Source of the DNA: JAUVXJ01 sp034411995
Lineage (GTDB): Bacteria; Chloroflexota; Anaerolineae; UBA7937; B3-Chlor
DNA length: 64,000 nucleotides
NCBI GenBank assembly: GCA_034411995.1
Contig: DAOUME010000018.1
Span: 1-64,000 of the forward strand
Direction: 5' to 3'
Under the pieces are notes generated by a model. That model was given only the letters and a program-made list of their open reading frames with translations, had not been told where the DNA came from and made no database searches. A program made the translations under genes and the position numbers. Positions 34,686 to 42,408 of this stretch are shown here, in pieces (position 1 is the first letter of the stretch; each line of letters begins with the position of its first letter).

Positions 34686-35477
34686 CTAGATAGTCTCCGC
34701 CTCTTTCAGGCAGGCGTTCAGGGCTTCCTCGATGCATATGCTGTCCCACCGATGGTCTCGACCAAGCTGGGCGAAGAACTCCACATTCCCGGCCGGGCCT
34801 CTTACTGGCGAGGGGATCAAGCCCCGCACTTCCAATCCTTCCCTCGTCGCCAGTGCGATGACCTTCTCCAACACCACACGGTGCACCGCTGGGTCCTTCA
34901 CCACCCCGCCCTTGCCAACCTGCTCCCGCCCGGCCTCGAATTGAGGCTTGATGAGGGCCAGGATCTCTCCCTCGGGTCGCAGCAGCTTCACGACCTGGGG
35001 CAGGACCAACTCGAGAGAGATGAAGGACACGTCAACGGTCGCCAGGTCCAGGGGCTCCGGCAGGCTTTCCAGATAGCGGACGTTCGTCCGGTCCAACACG
35101 ATGACTCGCGGATCCTGGCGGAGCTTCCAGGCCAACTGGCCATATCCCACGTCGACGGCATAGACCTTGCGCGCCCCACGCTGCAAGATGCAGTCGGTGA
35201 AGCCTCCCGTGGAGGCCCCGATATCCGCCGCGATCTTGTCGGAGACGTTCACGTCGAAACGATCGAGAGCGTGCGCCAACTTGATACCGCCCCTGCTGAC
35301 GTAGGGGAGTCCCTCCAGAACGGTCAATTCGGCACCCTCAGGGATGCACCTTCCTGGCTTGTCGACGACGTGACCGTCCACCAACACCTGGCCAGCCATG
35401 ATCAGGCCCTGGGCCTTCTGCCGGCTTTGGACGAGTCCTCTCTCGATGAGGAGTGTATCGATCCGTACCTTTTCCAT
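34686..35477 (-). CDS. tlyA: TlyA family rRNA (cytidine-2'-O)-methyltransferase
   Basis: A 263-residue protein. An S4 RNA-binding domain occupies residues 5-65 (RIDTLLIERGLVQSRQKAQG and LIMAGQVLVDG). An FtsJ-type Rossmann methyltransferase follows, with AdoMet motif DIGASTGGFTDCIL (about 87-100) and catalytic Lys and Asp in VYAVDVGYGQL, TVDVSFISL and IKPQFE. The family 2'-O-methylates rRNA cytidines and sets capreomycin sensitivity in actinobacteria. The length is usual. It is divergent from the UbiA-like gene. Confidence 0.93.
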   Translation of the reverse strand: MEKVRIDTLLIERGLVQSRQKAQGLIMAGQVLVDGHVVDKPGRCIPEGAELTVLEGLPYVSRGGIKLAHALDRFDVNVSDKIAADIGASTGGFTDCILQRGARKVYAVDVGYGQLAWKLRQDPRVIVLDRTNVRYLESLPEPLDLATVDVSFISLELVLPQVVKLLRPEGEILALIKPQFEAGREQVGKGGVVKDPAVHRVVLEKVIALATREGLEVRGLIPSPVRGPAGNVEFFAQLGRDHRWDSICIEEALNACLKEAETI

Positions 35478-35483
35478 GTGGCA

Positions 35484-35512
35484 AAGGTAACCTCACGCGG
35501 GGCAATTGTCAA
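35484..35512 (-). promoter_or_regulatory. Possible tlyA promoter
   Basis: On the minus strand TTGACA (35507-35512), 17 bases, TACCTT (35484-35489). The -10 is poor and lies very close to the ATG at 35477, so a leaderless or very short leader transcript would result. Confidence 0.45.
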
Positions 35513-35516
35513 ACGA

Positions 35517-35545
35517 TTGACTATTGCCTGGGGATCAGTTATCAT
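35517..35545 (+). promoter_or_regulatory. Possible promoter of the UbiA-like pair, overlapping the annotated start
   Basis: TTGACT (35517-35522), 17 bases, TATCAT (35540-35545). The -10 box covers the first bases of the ATG at 35544. Transcription would begin near 35552, at or just before an in-frame GTG (35553). This suggests a leaderless mRNA starting at that GTG. Confidence 0.5.
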
Positions 35546-36422
35546 GGTTTTTGTGTTCAAGCAGCTACTGGTCACCATGCGACCGAAGCAGTGGACGAAG
35601 AACCTGTTCATCTTCGTGCCACTTCTGTTCGACCTCAAGCTTCTCGACCCCATCTACGTGGCTAAATCAGTACTGGCGTTCATCATCTTCTGCGTGCTGT
35701 CTGGTGGCGTCTATCTGATCAACGATCTCACCGACGTGGAGAAGGATCGGCAGCATCCCGTCAAGCGTACCAGGCCACTGGCCTCGGGGAAGCTGAGCAG
35801 GTCATGGGCCGTGCGCGCGGCGATAGCACTGCCGCTGGTTAGCCTGGCCTTGTCGTGTGTCCTGGGTCCATGGTTCGGTCTGGTCAGCGTCACCTACTTC
35901 GTCCTCCAGTTGATGTATTCGTTCGGCTTGAAGAAAGTGGTCATCGTGGACGTCCTGGTCATCGCCGCTGGATTCGTGCTGCGGGTGGCGGCTGGTTCAG
36001 TGGTGGCTGAGGCGGAGAGATTCTCCCCCTGGCTATATGTCTGCATGACCTTGTTGGCCCTGTTCCTGGGTTTCGGCAAGCGGCGAAACGAGCTCGCCGT
36101 TCTCGATACCAACGCCCTGGCCCACCGGAAGGTGCTTCAAGAGTACTCACTGGAGCTGCTGGACCAGATGATGTCTCTCGTGACCTCTTCGTTGGTGATC
36201 GCCTACTCGCTGTATACGTTCTCCGCCGAGAACCTGCCGCCGAACAGGAGTATGATGCTCACCATTCCCTTTGGTCTGTACAGTGTCTTTCGCTACCTGT
36301 ATCTCGTTCATCAGAAGAACCTGGGGGGGAGCCCGGAGGAGATACTCATCGGGGACGTTCCCTTTGTGGTCAGCAACTTGTGCTGGGGCGCTGCGGTATT
36401 GTTGATCCTGTACGTGTTCTAG
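35544..36422 (+). CDS. UbiA-family prenyltransferase, decaprenyl-phosphate phosphoribosyltransferase-like, copy 1
   Basis: A 292-residue membrane enzyme with nine predicted helices. The opening LLVTMRPKQWTKNLFIFVPL and the aspartate motif NDLTDVEKDRQHPVK (family NDxxDxxxD) are typical of DPPR synthases. These move phosphoribose from PRPP to a polyprenyl phosphate for arabinan-like or decaprenol sugar donors. The second motif, VIVDVLVIAAGFVLRVAAGS, and the end GSPEEILIGDVPF match that branch rather than ubiquinone or menaquinone enzymes. GGGGA precedes the ATG at 35544; an in-frame GTG at 35553 is an alternative. Copy 2 follows 11 bases later. Confidence 0.85.
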   Translation: MVFVFKQLLVTMRPKQWTKNLFIFVPLLFDLKLLDPIYVAKSVLAFIIFCVLSGGVYLINDLTDVEKDRQHPVKRTRPLASGKLSRSWAVRAAIALPLVSLALSCVLGPWFGLVSVTYFVLQLMYSFGLKKVVIVDVLVIAAGFVLRVAAGSVVAEAERFSPWLYVCMTLLALFLGFGKRRNELAVLDTNALAHRKVLQEYSLELLDQMMSLVTSSLVIAYSLYTFSAENLPPNRSMMLTIPFGLYSVFRYLYLVHQKNLGGSPEEILIGDVPFVVSNLCWGAAVLLILYVF

Positions 36423-36433
36423 GAGCGGACGGG

Positions 36434-37303
36434 TTGATCAGGGAATTGATCATCACCATGCATCCCAAGCGCTGGCTGAAGAACATCTTCATGTTCGCGC
36501 CCCTGGCGTTCGGGATGAAGCTGGGCATGGCCGATCTCATCAAGCGGTCGGCATTGGCATTCGCCTGTCTGTGCCTGCTCTCCAGTGCGGCGTACCTGGT
36601 GAACGACCTAGTGGATACGGAACGAGACCGGTATCACCCGGCGAAGCAGGATCGGCCCCTGGCTGCCGGGAGGCTCAAGAGATCGTGGGCCATGGGGGCA
36701 GCTCTGGTGTTGGCGGCGGTCAGCCTGTCGATCGCTTTCCTGATGGATCCTCGGTTGGGACTGGTGGCGTCGGCTTTCCTGGGGGTTGAGATCGCCTATT
36801 CGCTGCTATTGACCAATTTCGTCATCGTCGACGTCCTGGCCATAGCTGCGGCCTTCATCTTGAGGGTCACGTGTGGCTCGGTGGTGGCGCGAGCGACCAC
36901 CTTCTCACCCTGGCTGTACGTATGTGGCGGTTTCCTGGCGCTGTTCCTGGCCCTGTGCAAGCGCCGGCACGAGTTGCTCATCCTCGGCGACGTGGCGCCC
37001 AGGCACCGCAGGGTGTTGGCCGAATACAGTTCCGGACTTCTAGCGGAGATGACCGCCGTGGTCACTTCGTCCACGGTCATCTCCTATTCGCTCTATACTT
37101 TCTGGGGAGCTCACGTACCCGAGAACAAGAGCATGATGCTGACCATCCCCTTCGTCCTCTACGGCCTATTGCGTTATCTGCTGCTCATGCAGCGTCGAGA
37201 TCTGCCGGGGAGCCCAGAGGAGATTCTGATCAAGGACCGACCTCTGGTCGTCAATAACGTGCTGTGGGGTTGTGCGGTGCTGGTTATCCTCTACCTGTTC
37301 TGA
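36434..37303 (+). CDS. UbiA-family prenyltransferase, decaprenyl-phosphate phosphoribosyltransferase-like, copy 2
   Basis: A 289-residue paralogue of the preceding gene with the same helix plan. It has MHPKRWLKNIFMFAPLAFG, NDLVDTERDRYHPAK, VIVDVLAIAAAFILRVTCGS and GSPEEILIKDRPL. The start is taken as TTG 36434, eight bases after AGGAG. Both copies keep the first aspartate motif, so both may be active, on different polyprenols or as a hetero-oligomer. No DprE1/E2-like or arabinosyltransferase partner is in the window. Confidence 0.83.
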   Translation: MIRELIITMHPKRWLKNIFMFAPLAFGMKLGMADLIKRSALAFACLCLLSSAAYLVNDLVDTERDRYHPAKQDRPLAAGRLKRSWAMGAALVLAAVSLSIAFLMDPRLGLVASAFLGVEIAYSLLLTNFVIVDVLAIAAAFILRVTCGSVVARATTFSPWLYVCGGFLALFLALCKRRHELLILGDVAPRHRRVLAEYSSGLLAEMTAVVTSSTVISYSLYTFWGAHVPENKSMMLTIPFVLYGLLRYLLLMQRRDLPGSPEEILIKDRPLVVNNVLWGCAVLVILYLF

Positions 37304-37391
37304 CGGGCGGGGGGAAAAGCGCGTCTGGGACAGTGGACGTGAGTCGGCACAGTCGCGGGCTTCCCGCGTCGAGGGGTGTGGAAAAGGCGAA

Positions 37392-37417
37392 GCGCCGAGC
37401 CGAGGCTCGGCGCTTTT
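37392..37417. terminator. Bidirectional hairpin terminator
   Basis: Perfect ten-base stem GCGCCGAGCC (37392-37401) with GGCTCGGCGC (37404-37413). It is followed by TTTT on the plus strand; on the minus strand an imperfect T tract (CTTCGCCTTTTCC) follows. It separates the UbiA-like pair (plus) from the end of the ribosomal block (rpsI, minus). The rest of 37304-37391 is empty. Confidence 0.85.
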
Positions 37418-37424
37418 CCATGCT

Positions 37425-38072
37425 CTAGCGCTTGGTGTACTGCGGTGCTTTCCTGGCCCGCTTGAGGCCTGGTTTCTTCCGCTCCTTCATGCGAGGATCT
37501 CGAGTCAGGGAACCTTCTCTGCGCAGCGTACGGCGCAGTTCGGGGTTCGCCCTGGTCAATGCTCTGGCAATGCCGTGGCGAATGGCTCCGGCTTGCCCCG
37601 AGATCCCGCCTCCTCGCACCTTGACCGTTATCCTGAACATATCCTCCGTTGCCGTGACCTGTAACGGTGTCTTGAGGAGCGTGATATCGGCAGGGCGGGA
37701 GAAGTACTCGTCAACGCGCAAGTCGTTTACGAAGATCGCAGGTTCTTTGGAGGGGTAGAGGCGTACCTGGGCACTAGCTGTCTTTCGCCGCCCGGTGCCA
37801 TAATAGTAGATATTGGTCTGTCCGCGCAGCTCGGACAGCGGCGGGAAGGGCTCCGCGGCCTCGGCATCCGGAGGCGGAGCTGGTTCATCAGCAATAGGAG
37901 TTGCCTTACCCGTGCGAACCTCCCTGGCTGGAGGCTGGTCTGCTTCCTTAGCGGCCCGCGCCCGCACAGGAGCTTCTTCCTCCACGGTTTCACGAACCGT
38001 GCTTGTACCAGCAGCCTGTGGCTCTTCCTGGGCGGGTTGGATCTCTTCCGCCATTTCTTTCTCTTCCGCCAC
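37425..38072 (-). CDS. rpsI: Ribosomal protein uS9 with long acidic N-terminal extension
   Basis: A 215-residue small-subunit protein; bacterial uS9 is usually near 130. The conserved part starts at about residue 88 (YYYGTGRRKTASAQVRLYP) and ends with the expected basic tail KKPGLKRARKAPQYTKR that reaches the P-site tRNA. The extra 85 residues are rich in Glu, Ala and Pro and have no recognisable fold. The GTG start at 38072 has AAGGAGG nine bases upstream. Last gene of the block, before the terminator at 37392. Confidence 0.95.
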   Translation of the reverse strand: MAEEKEMAEEIQPAQEEPQAAGTSTVRETVEEEAPVRARAAKEADQPPAREVRTGKATPIADEPAPPPDAEAAEPFPPLSELRGQTNIYYYGTGRRKTASAQVRLYPSKEPAIFVNDLRVDEYFSRPADITLLKTPLQVTATEDMFRITVKVRGGGISGQAGAIRHGIARALTRANPELRRTLRREGSLTRDPRMKERKKPGLKRARKAPQYTKR

Positions 38073-38113
38073 TACTCGTGACCTCCTTTTTCGCAGCTAC
38101 GGACCTGGTCGCT

Positions 38114-38542
38114 TCACAACTGCAGGCACTTGGGCTCCTGGGCCGCGTGAGGGTGCGAATCGCCTGCGTACACCTTTAGTTTCCTCAGCATGCTTCGACC
38201 CAGCCTGTTGTGTGGCAACATGCCTCGCACTGCGGAACGAATGACCCGCGTGGGGTGTCTGCTCAATTGCTCCCTCAGGGTGATGCTCTTGAGTCCACCT
38301 GGATAGCCAGAATGGCGATGATAGAGCTTCTGATCCATCTTGCGCCCCGTGACGTGGACCTTTTCGGCATTGACGACGATGACGAAGTCGCCGGTGTCCA
38401 GGTTTGGAGCATAGATGGGCTTATGCTTTCCCTTCAGGATCTTGGCTATCTCCGAGGCCAACCGGCCCAACGTCTGGCCTTCGGCATCCACCACGTACCA
38501 CTGACGCTCGATCTCGGAGGGTTTGGTAGAATGCGTCTTCAT
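38114..38542 (-). CDS. rplM: Ribosomal protein uL13
   Basis: A 142-residue large-subunit protein, early assembler that binds 23S rRNA. Visible: the N-terminus RQWYVVDAEGQTLGRLASEIA, then DFVIVVNAEKVHVTGRKMDQKLYHRHSGYPGG in part, and VRGMLPHNRLGRSMLRKLKVYAG. Usual length. Forms the rplM-rpsI pair common in bacteria, 41 bases before rpsI and 11 bases after truA. Confidence 0.97.
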   Translation of the reverse strand: MKTHSTKPSEIERQWYVVDAEGQTLGRLASEIAKILKGKHKPIYAPNLDTGDFVIVVNAEKVHVTGRKMDQKLYHRHSGYPGGLKSITLREQLSRHPTRVIRSAVRGMLPHNRLGRSMLRKLKVYAGDSHPHAAQEPKCLQL

Positions 38543-38553
38543 TTCCAGATACC

Positions 38554-39306
38554 TCAGTAGTTCACCCTAGCCAGGCAAAGGCCATGAGCTGGAGCTGGCG
38601 GAGCAGCCTGGCTTCTGTCTTTGGCCTCGAGAATTGCGCTCACGTCCCCGGGGCGGAGTAGCCCTCTGCCTACCGGCAGGAGGGTACCCACGATCGTCCT
38701 CGCCATGTGTCGCAAGAACGCATTGGCGGTCAAATCGACGTAGATGTGGTTGCCGTCCTGGCGACAGGTGGCGCGAACAACATCCCGCACGGTGCTATCG
38801 CCCTGGGTTGGCTGGCCGAAGGAGGCGAAATCGTGGGTCCCGATCAGGCATTCCAAGGCTTGACCCATGGCTTCCGCATCCAGATGCTGTTCGTGATGGT
38901 ACGCGTAGCGCGCCTCCAGTGGTGAACGTATGCTCTGATTAAGGATCGTGTAGCGGTATTCTCGCGTCAGCGCGCTGTAGCGAGCATGGAAGTCAGGCGG
39001 GGCAACGGTCATTTCCTTGATGGCAACGTCAGATGCCAGCAGGGCATTGAAGGCCCTGTGAAGCTCCTCCAGTGACCGCTTCCACCCGGTGAGAAAGTGG
39101 ATCACCTGCCCACTCGCGTGCACGCCGGCGTCTGTGCGCCCGGCTCCCACCACCTTGACTTGCTCTCGTGTCACCTCGCTCAAGGCCCTCTCTAACTCCC
39201 CCTGGATGGTCAGCAGGTTGGGTTGGCTCTGAAAACCCGCATATCTGGTTCCGTCGTACTCCACGACGGCCTTGAGACAGCGGACTCCGGAAGCAGCCCC
39301 TTGCAT
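38554..39306 (-). CDS. truA: tRNA pseudouridine synthase A
   Basis: A 250-residue enzyme that converts uridines 38-40 of the tRNA anticodon stem to pseudouridine. The catalytic Asp is in GAGRTDAGVHASGQ, and the family segments EYDGTRYAGFQSQPN, ARYSALTREYRY and FLRHMARTIVGTLL are present. The ATG at 39306 is used; an in-frame GTG at 39318 would overlap the rplQ stop. Its position between rplQ and rplM is typical of many bacteria. Confidence 0.95.
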   Translation of the reverse strand: MQGAASGVRCLKAVVEYDGTRYAGFQSQPNLLTIQGELERALSEVTREQVKVVGAGRTDAGVHASGQVIHFLTGWKRSLEELHRAFNALLASDVAIKEMTVAPPDFHARYSALTREYRYTILNQSIRSPLEARYAYHHEQHLDAEAMGQALECLIGTHDFASFGQPTQGDSTVRDVVRATCRQDGNHIYVDLTANAFLRHMARTIVGTLLPVGRGLLRPGDVSAILEAKDRSQAAPPAPAHGLCLARVNY

Positions 39307-39314
39307 ACCACCAC

Positions 39315-39683
39315 TCACTCCACGAGTTCCAGGATGGCCATAGGGGCCGCGTCGCCCTGTCGAGGTCCCAGCTTGATCATGCGCGTGTATCCTCCCTGAC
39401 GATTCTTGTACTCGGGGGCTATGCTCTCGAACAACTCTCGCAAAACCTCCTTGTCAGAAATCATACGGAGGACCTGGCGCCGCTCGTGGACGTCGTTCTC
39501 CTTGTCCAGGGAGCTCTTGGCGATGGTTATCAGCTTCTCTGCCTCACCGCGCACGGCCCTGGCTTTGGCCTCTGTGGTCGTGATCCTTCGATGACGGAAT
39601 AATTCGGTAATGAGGTTCTTGAATAGCGCCTGCCGATGACCAGTCGACCGGTTGAGTCTGCGACCTGCTACCTTATGTCTCAT
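39315..39683 (-). CDS. rplQ: Ribosomal protein bL17
   Basis: A 122-residue large-subunit protein with the standard start MRHKVAGRRLNRSTGHRQAL and the motif TTEAKARAVRGEAEKLITIAK. Its start overlaps the end of rpoA by 11 bases, the usual rpoA-rplQ coupling. Confidence 0.97.
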   Translation of the reverse strand: MRHKVAGRRLNRSTGHRQALFKNLITELFRHRRITTTEAKARAVRGEAEKLITIAKSSLDKENDVHERRQVLRMISDKEVLRELFESIAPEYKNRQGGYTRMIKLGPRQGDAAPMAILELVE

Positions 39684-40635
39684 CGCTCTCGTCCTCCTGC
39701 TGCTCAGGGAGGAGATCCTTCTCTTTCAGGGCCTCTTTCAGCTCATCCAACGATTTGCGCCCGAAGTTTCTGATCGCCAGGATTTCATCGTCGCCCTTTT
39801 CCAGCTTCTCCAGAATCATCCCTACCTTGGTTATCCCGGCGCGCTTCAGGCAGTTGAACGCTCGCACGGTGAGGTCGAGCTCCTCGATAGGCATCTCATA
39901 CACACGGGTGGGGATGCCTTCTTCCGCCTCCTCCTCCACTTCCTCGATCAGCGCTCCCCCGACGTTGGCCACGAGAGAGAAATGTCTGGCCAGGATCTGA
40001 GCGGACGTGCTCAGCGCTTCTTCGGGCTGGATGGTGCCGTCGGTCCAAATGTCAAGTTTGAGTTGATCGAAGTCTGTGATCTCACCTATACGCACTCGAT
40101 CGACGGTGTAGGCGATCCGCCGAATGGGCGAGAAGATGGCGTCCACCGGCAGTTGCCCAATGGCTAGCTCCCCTCTTTCCTCACTGGGACTGTATCCGCG
40201 CCCATGTTCGACCACCATCTCTAGCTCGATCCTGGAGTCCTTGGAATCCAGAGTCAGGAGGTGAAGCTCAGGGTTGACGATCTCCACCTCGCTGGGGCAT
40301 TCGATGTCTGCTGCGGTGACGATCCCCTCTCCCTCGGCCTCGAGCCGTAGCCGCACGGGTTCATCGCCTTGCAGCTTCATCCTCACCTGTTTCAAGTTCA
40401 GCAGCAGGGTCAAGGTGTCTTCTTTGGCTCCGGCAATCGGTGAGAACTCATGGTACACGCCATCCACGCTGACGGAGGTGATTGCTGCACCGGGCAGGGA
40501 GGCGAGAAGGACTCTGCGCAGTGAATTGCCTACGGTTACACCGTAGCCGCTCTCCATCGGCCCGATGACAAAGCGCCCATACCGCTCTGAAATCGCTTCA
40601 ATCTCGATCTTGGGTAAAACTAGATTGGGTAGCAA
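39673..40635 (-). CDS. rpoA: RNA polymerase alpha subunit
   Basis: A 320-residue subunit that nucleates the polymerase core. The N-terminal dimer domain (residues 1-230) holds ESGYGVTVGNSLRRVLLASLPG. An acidic linker (EEVEEEAEEG) leads to the C-terminal domain (about 245-310; RAFNCLKRAGITKVG, NFGRKSLDELKEAL) that contacts UP elements and activators such as the OmpR-type regulator in this window. The start codon is TTG at 40635, placed seven bases after AGGAGG; no in-frame ATG is close enough to replace it. Confidence 0.97.
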   Translation of the reverse strand: MLPNLVLPKIEIEAISERYGRFVIGPMESGYGVTVGNSLRRVLLASLPGAAITSVSVDGVYHEFSPIAGAKEDTLTLLLNLKQVRMKLQGDEPVRLRLEAEGEGIVTAADIECPSEVEIVNPELHLLTLDSKDSRIELEMVVEHGRGYSPSEERGELAIGQLPVDAIFSPIRRIAYTVDRVRIGEITDFDQLKLDIWTDGTIQPEEALSTSAQILARHFSLVANVGGALIEEVEEEAEEGIPTRVYEMPIEELDLTVRAFNCLKRAGITKVGMILEKLEKGDDEILAIRNFGRKSLDELKEALKEKDLLPEQQEDESDET

Positions 40636-40677
40636 GGGTTTCCCTCCTGAACACAGCTTCCGGCGTGAGAGACTGCC

Positions 40678-41313
40678 CTATCTGCTGTAGTACTCCGTTA
40701 TCAGTTGCTCGCTGAGTGGTACGTCGATCTCTTCCCGACTGGGGAGAGCCAACACTCGTCCTGATAGCGTGTTGACGTCCACGCTAAGCCACTGTGGCGC
40801 GAAACGGTGCTCCATCTCCTGTGCCAGGGTCTCGAAGTAGCTGGTGCTCTTACTCTTGGCGCGTACCATGATCTGATCGCCGGGCTTGATCAGGAAAGAC
40901 GGGATATCAGTCTTCTTGCCGTTGACGTCGAAGTGTCCGTGCCTGACCAACTGGCGCGCCTGGGCACGCGAGCTGGCAAAGCCGATCCGGTACACGATGT
41001 TGTCCAGCCTGCTCTCCAGGATCTGCAAGAGATTGGTTCCTGTGACGCCCTTACGTCGTTCCGCTTCGCGGAAGTAGCGACGGAACTGCCTCTCCAGCAC
41101 ACCGTAGATGCGGCGGGCCTTCTGCTTCTCGCGCAACTGAGCGCCGAAGTCCGTGGTCTTACGCCGAAACCGCGCTCGGCGACCGTGCATGCCGGGAGGG
41201 TAGGAGCGCTTGTCGAAAGCGCACTTCGCCGTAAAGCAGCGCTCCCCTTTCAGGAACAGCTTCTCTCCCTCTCTACGACAGAGCTTGCAGGCCGAACCTG
41301 TGTATCTTGCCAT
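40678..41313 (-). CDS. rpsD: Ribosomal protein uS4, zinc-binding type
   Basis: A 211-residue primary 16S rRNA-binding protein. The N-terminal cysteines C9-x2-C12-x13-C26-x4-C31 form a zinc site. The S4 domain follows (LDNIVYRIGFASSRAQARQL, then VRHGHFDVNGKK). uS4 often represses its own operon. It sits between rpsK and rpoA, as in most bacteria. Confidence 0.97.
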   Translation of the reverse strand: MARYTGSACKLCRREGEKLFLKGERCFTAKCAFDKRSYPPGMHGRRARFRRKTTDFGAQLREKQKARRIYGVLERQFRRYFREAERRKGVTGTNLLQILESRLDNIVYRIGFASSRAQARQLVRHGHFDVNGKKTDIPSFLIKPGDQIMVRAKSKSTSYFETLAQEMEHRFAPQWLSVDVNTLSGRVLALPSREEIDVPLSEQLITEYYSR

Positions 41314-41364
41314 GTCTTCTCCTCTGGTGAATCCGCCTCGAGACGGACCGACTTGCTCGCTCGG

Positions 41365-41760
41365 CTACACGCGGCGCTTCTTGGGAGGACGACACCCGTT
41401 GTGTGGTACTCGCGTCACGTCACTGATGGACTTGACACCCAGCCCCGCCGCCTGCAGCGCCCTGACCGCCGCCTCCCGGCCTGGTCCAGGGCCCTTGACG
41501 AAGATGTCCAGTTCCCTCACGCCCATATCCATCGCTTGCCGCGCTGCCTGCTGGCCGGCGAGCTGGGCAGCATAAGGGGTGCTCTTGCGGGAGCCCTTGA
41601 AGCCCACGGTGCCGGCACTACTCCAGGTGAGCACGTCGCCGTTGATGTCGGTGATGGTGATGATCGTATTGTTGAAAGTCGACTGTATGTGTGCCTGTGC
41701 GTGGGGGATGTCCCTGCGCACGCGACGCGGTCCGCGTCTCTTGACTTGCTTTCGTGCCAC
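41365..41760 (-). CDS. rpsK: Ribosomal protein uS11
   Basis: A 131-residue platform protein of the small subunit. Conserved blocks are HIQSTFNNTIITITDINGDV, GTVGFKGSRKSTPYAAQLAG and the end TRVPHNGCRPPKKRRV. The GTG start at 41760 follows GAGGAGG. Placed between rpsM and rpsD. Confidence 0.97.
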   Translation of the reverse strand: MARKQVKRRGPRRVRRDIPHAQAHIQSTFNNTIITITDINGDVLTWSSAGTVGFKGSRKSTPYAAQLAGQQAARQAMDMGVRELDIFVKGPGPGREAAVRALQAAGLGVKSISDVTRVPHNGCRPPKKRRV

Positions 41761-41844
41761 CTATTCCTCCTCTTGGGAATCGGCATCCAGCCTCCTGCTG
41801 CACACCACGAGATGCTCGTGCTCGCAGGGGGCTGGAACAAGCTA

Positions 41845-42228
41845 CTATTTCTTGGCCCTGCTCCTGCGCTTGCCAGGAACCGTCCTTCTCGCGCCCCTAT
41901 TGGTGCGCGCGTTGGTCCTGGTACGCTGCCCGCGCGACGGGAGATTACGGCGATGACGCAGGCCTCTGTACGAGCCAATCTCCTGGAGGCGTTTGATGTT
42001 CTGGGTGACTTCTCGACGGAGGTCACCCTCTACCTTGTGATCCCGGTCAATGATGACTCGGATGCGGGTGGCATCCTCCTCCGTCAGGTCCTTAACTCTG
42101 ATGTCGGGATCAATTCCGGCCTGATCCAGGATTCTCTGGCTGGTGGACTTGCCTATACCGTAGATGTAGGTGAGGGCGATCTCCGTTCGCTTGTTCTTGG
42201 GCAAGTCGACACCGGCGATCCTAGCCAT
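41845..42228 (-). CDS. rpsM: Ribosomal protein uS13
   Basis: A 127-residue head protein of the small subunit that contacts the P-site tRNA and the large subunit. Start MARIAGVDLPKNKRTEIALT, helix-two-turn-helix region, and the conserved end YRGLRHRRNLPSRGQRTRTN followed by a basic tail. Usual length. Confidence 0.97.
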   Translation of the reverse strand: MARIAGVDLPKNKRTEIALTYIYGIGKSTSQRILDQAGIDPDIRVKDLTEEDATRIRVIIDRDHKVEGDLRREVTQNIKRLQEIGSYRGLRHRRNLPSRGQRTRTNARTNRGARRTVPGKRRSRAKK

Positions 42229-42279
42229 TCTGGTCCTCCTATCTGCTGCGGGCTGGTGAGTTCAACCTGCCCGGCCAGA

Positions 42280-42393
42280 CTACCCCTGCCTCTGCTTGTG
42301 TCGCGGATTCCTGCACAGGACTCGCACGACACCTCTCCGCCGCACGATCTTGCAGTTCTCGCAGCGACGCTTGACCGATGGTTTCACTTTCAT
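42280..42393 (-). CDS. rpmJ: Ribosomal protein bL36
   Basis: A 37-residue zinc-ribbon protein. Translation begins MKVKPSVKRRCENCKIVRRR and ends with CRNPRHKQRQG, giving the family's C-x2-C, then C, then His zinc site. It lies between map (15 bases) and rpsM (51 bases). infA, which often sits between map and rpmJ, is absent. Confidence 0.95.
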   Translation of the reverse strand: MKVKPSVKRRCENCKIVRRRGVVRVLCRNPRHKQRQG

Positions 42394-42408
42394 GATCAAC
42401 TCCACTCT

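Noticed and set aside
34452..35543. Long plus-strand extension ahead of the first UbiA-like gene
   Set aside because: It is antisense to tlyA and the GNAT gene, both of which have convincing domains; the UbiA homology begins only at about 35560.
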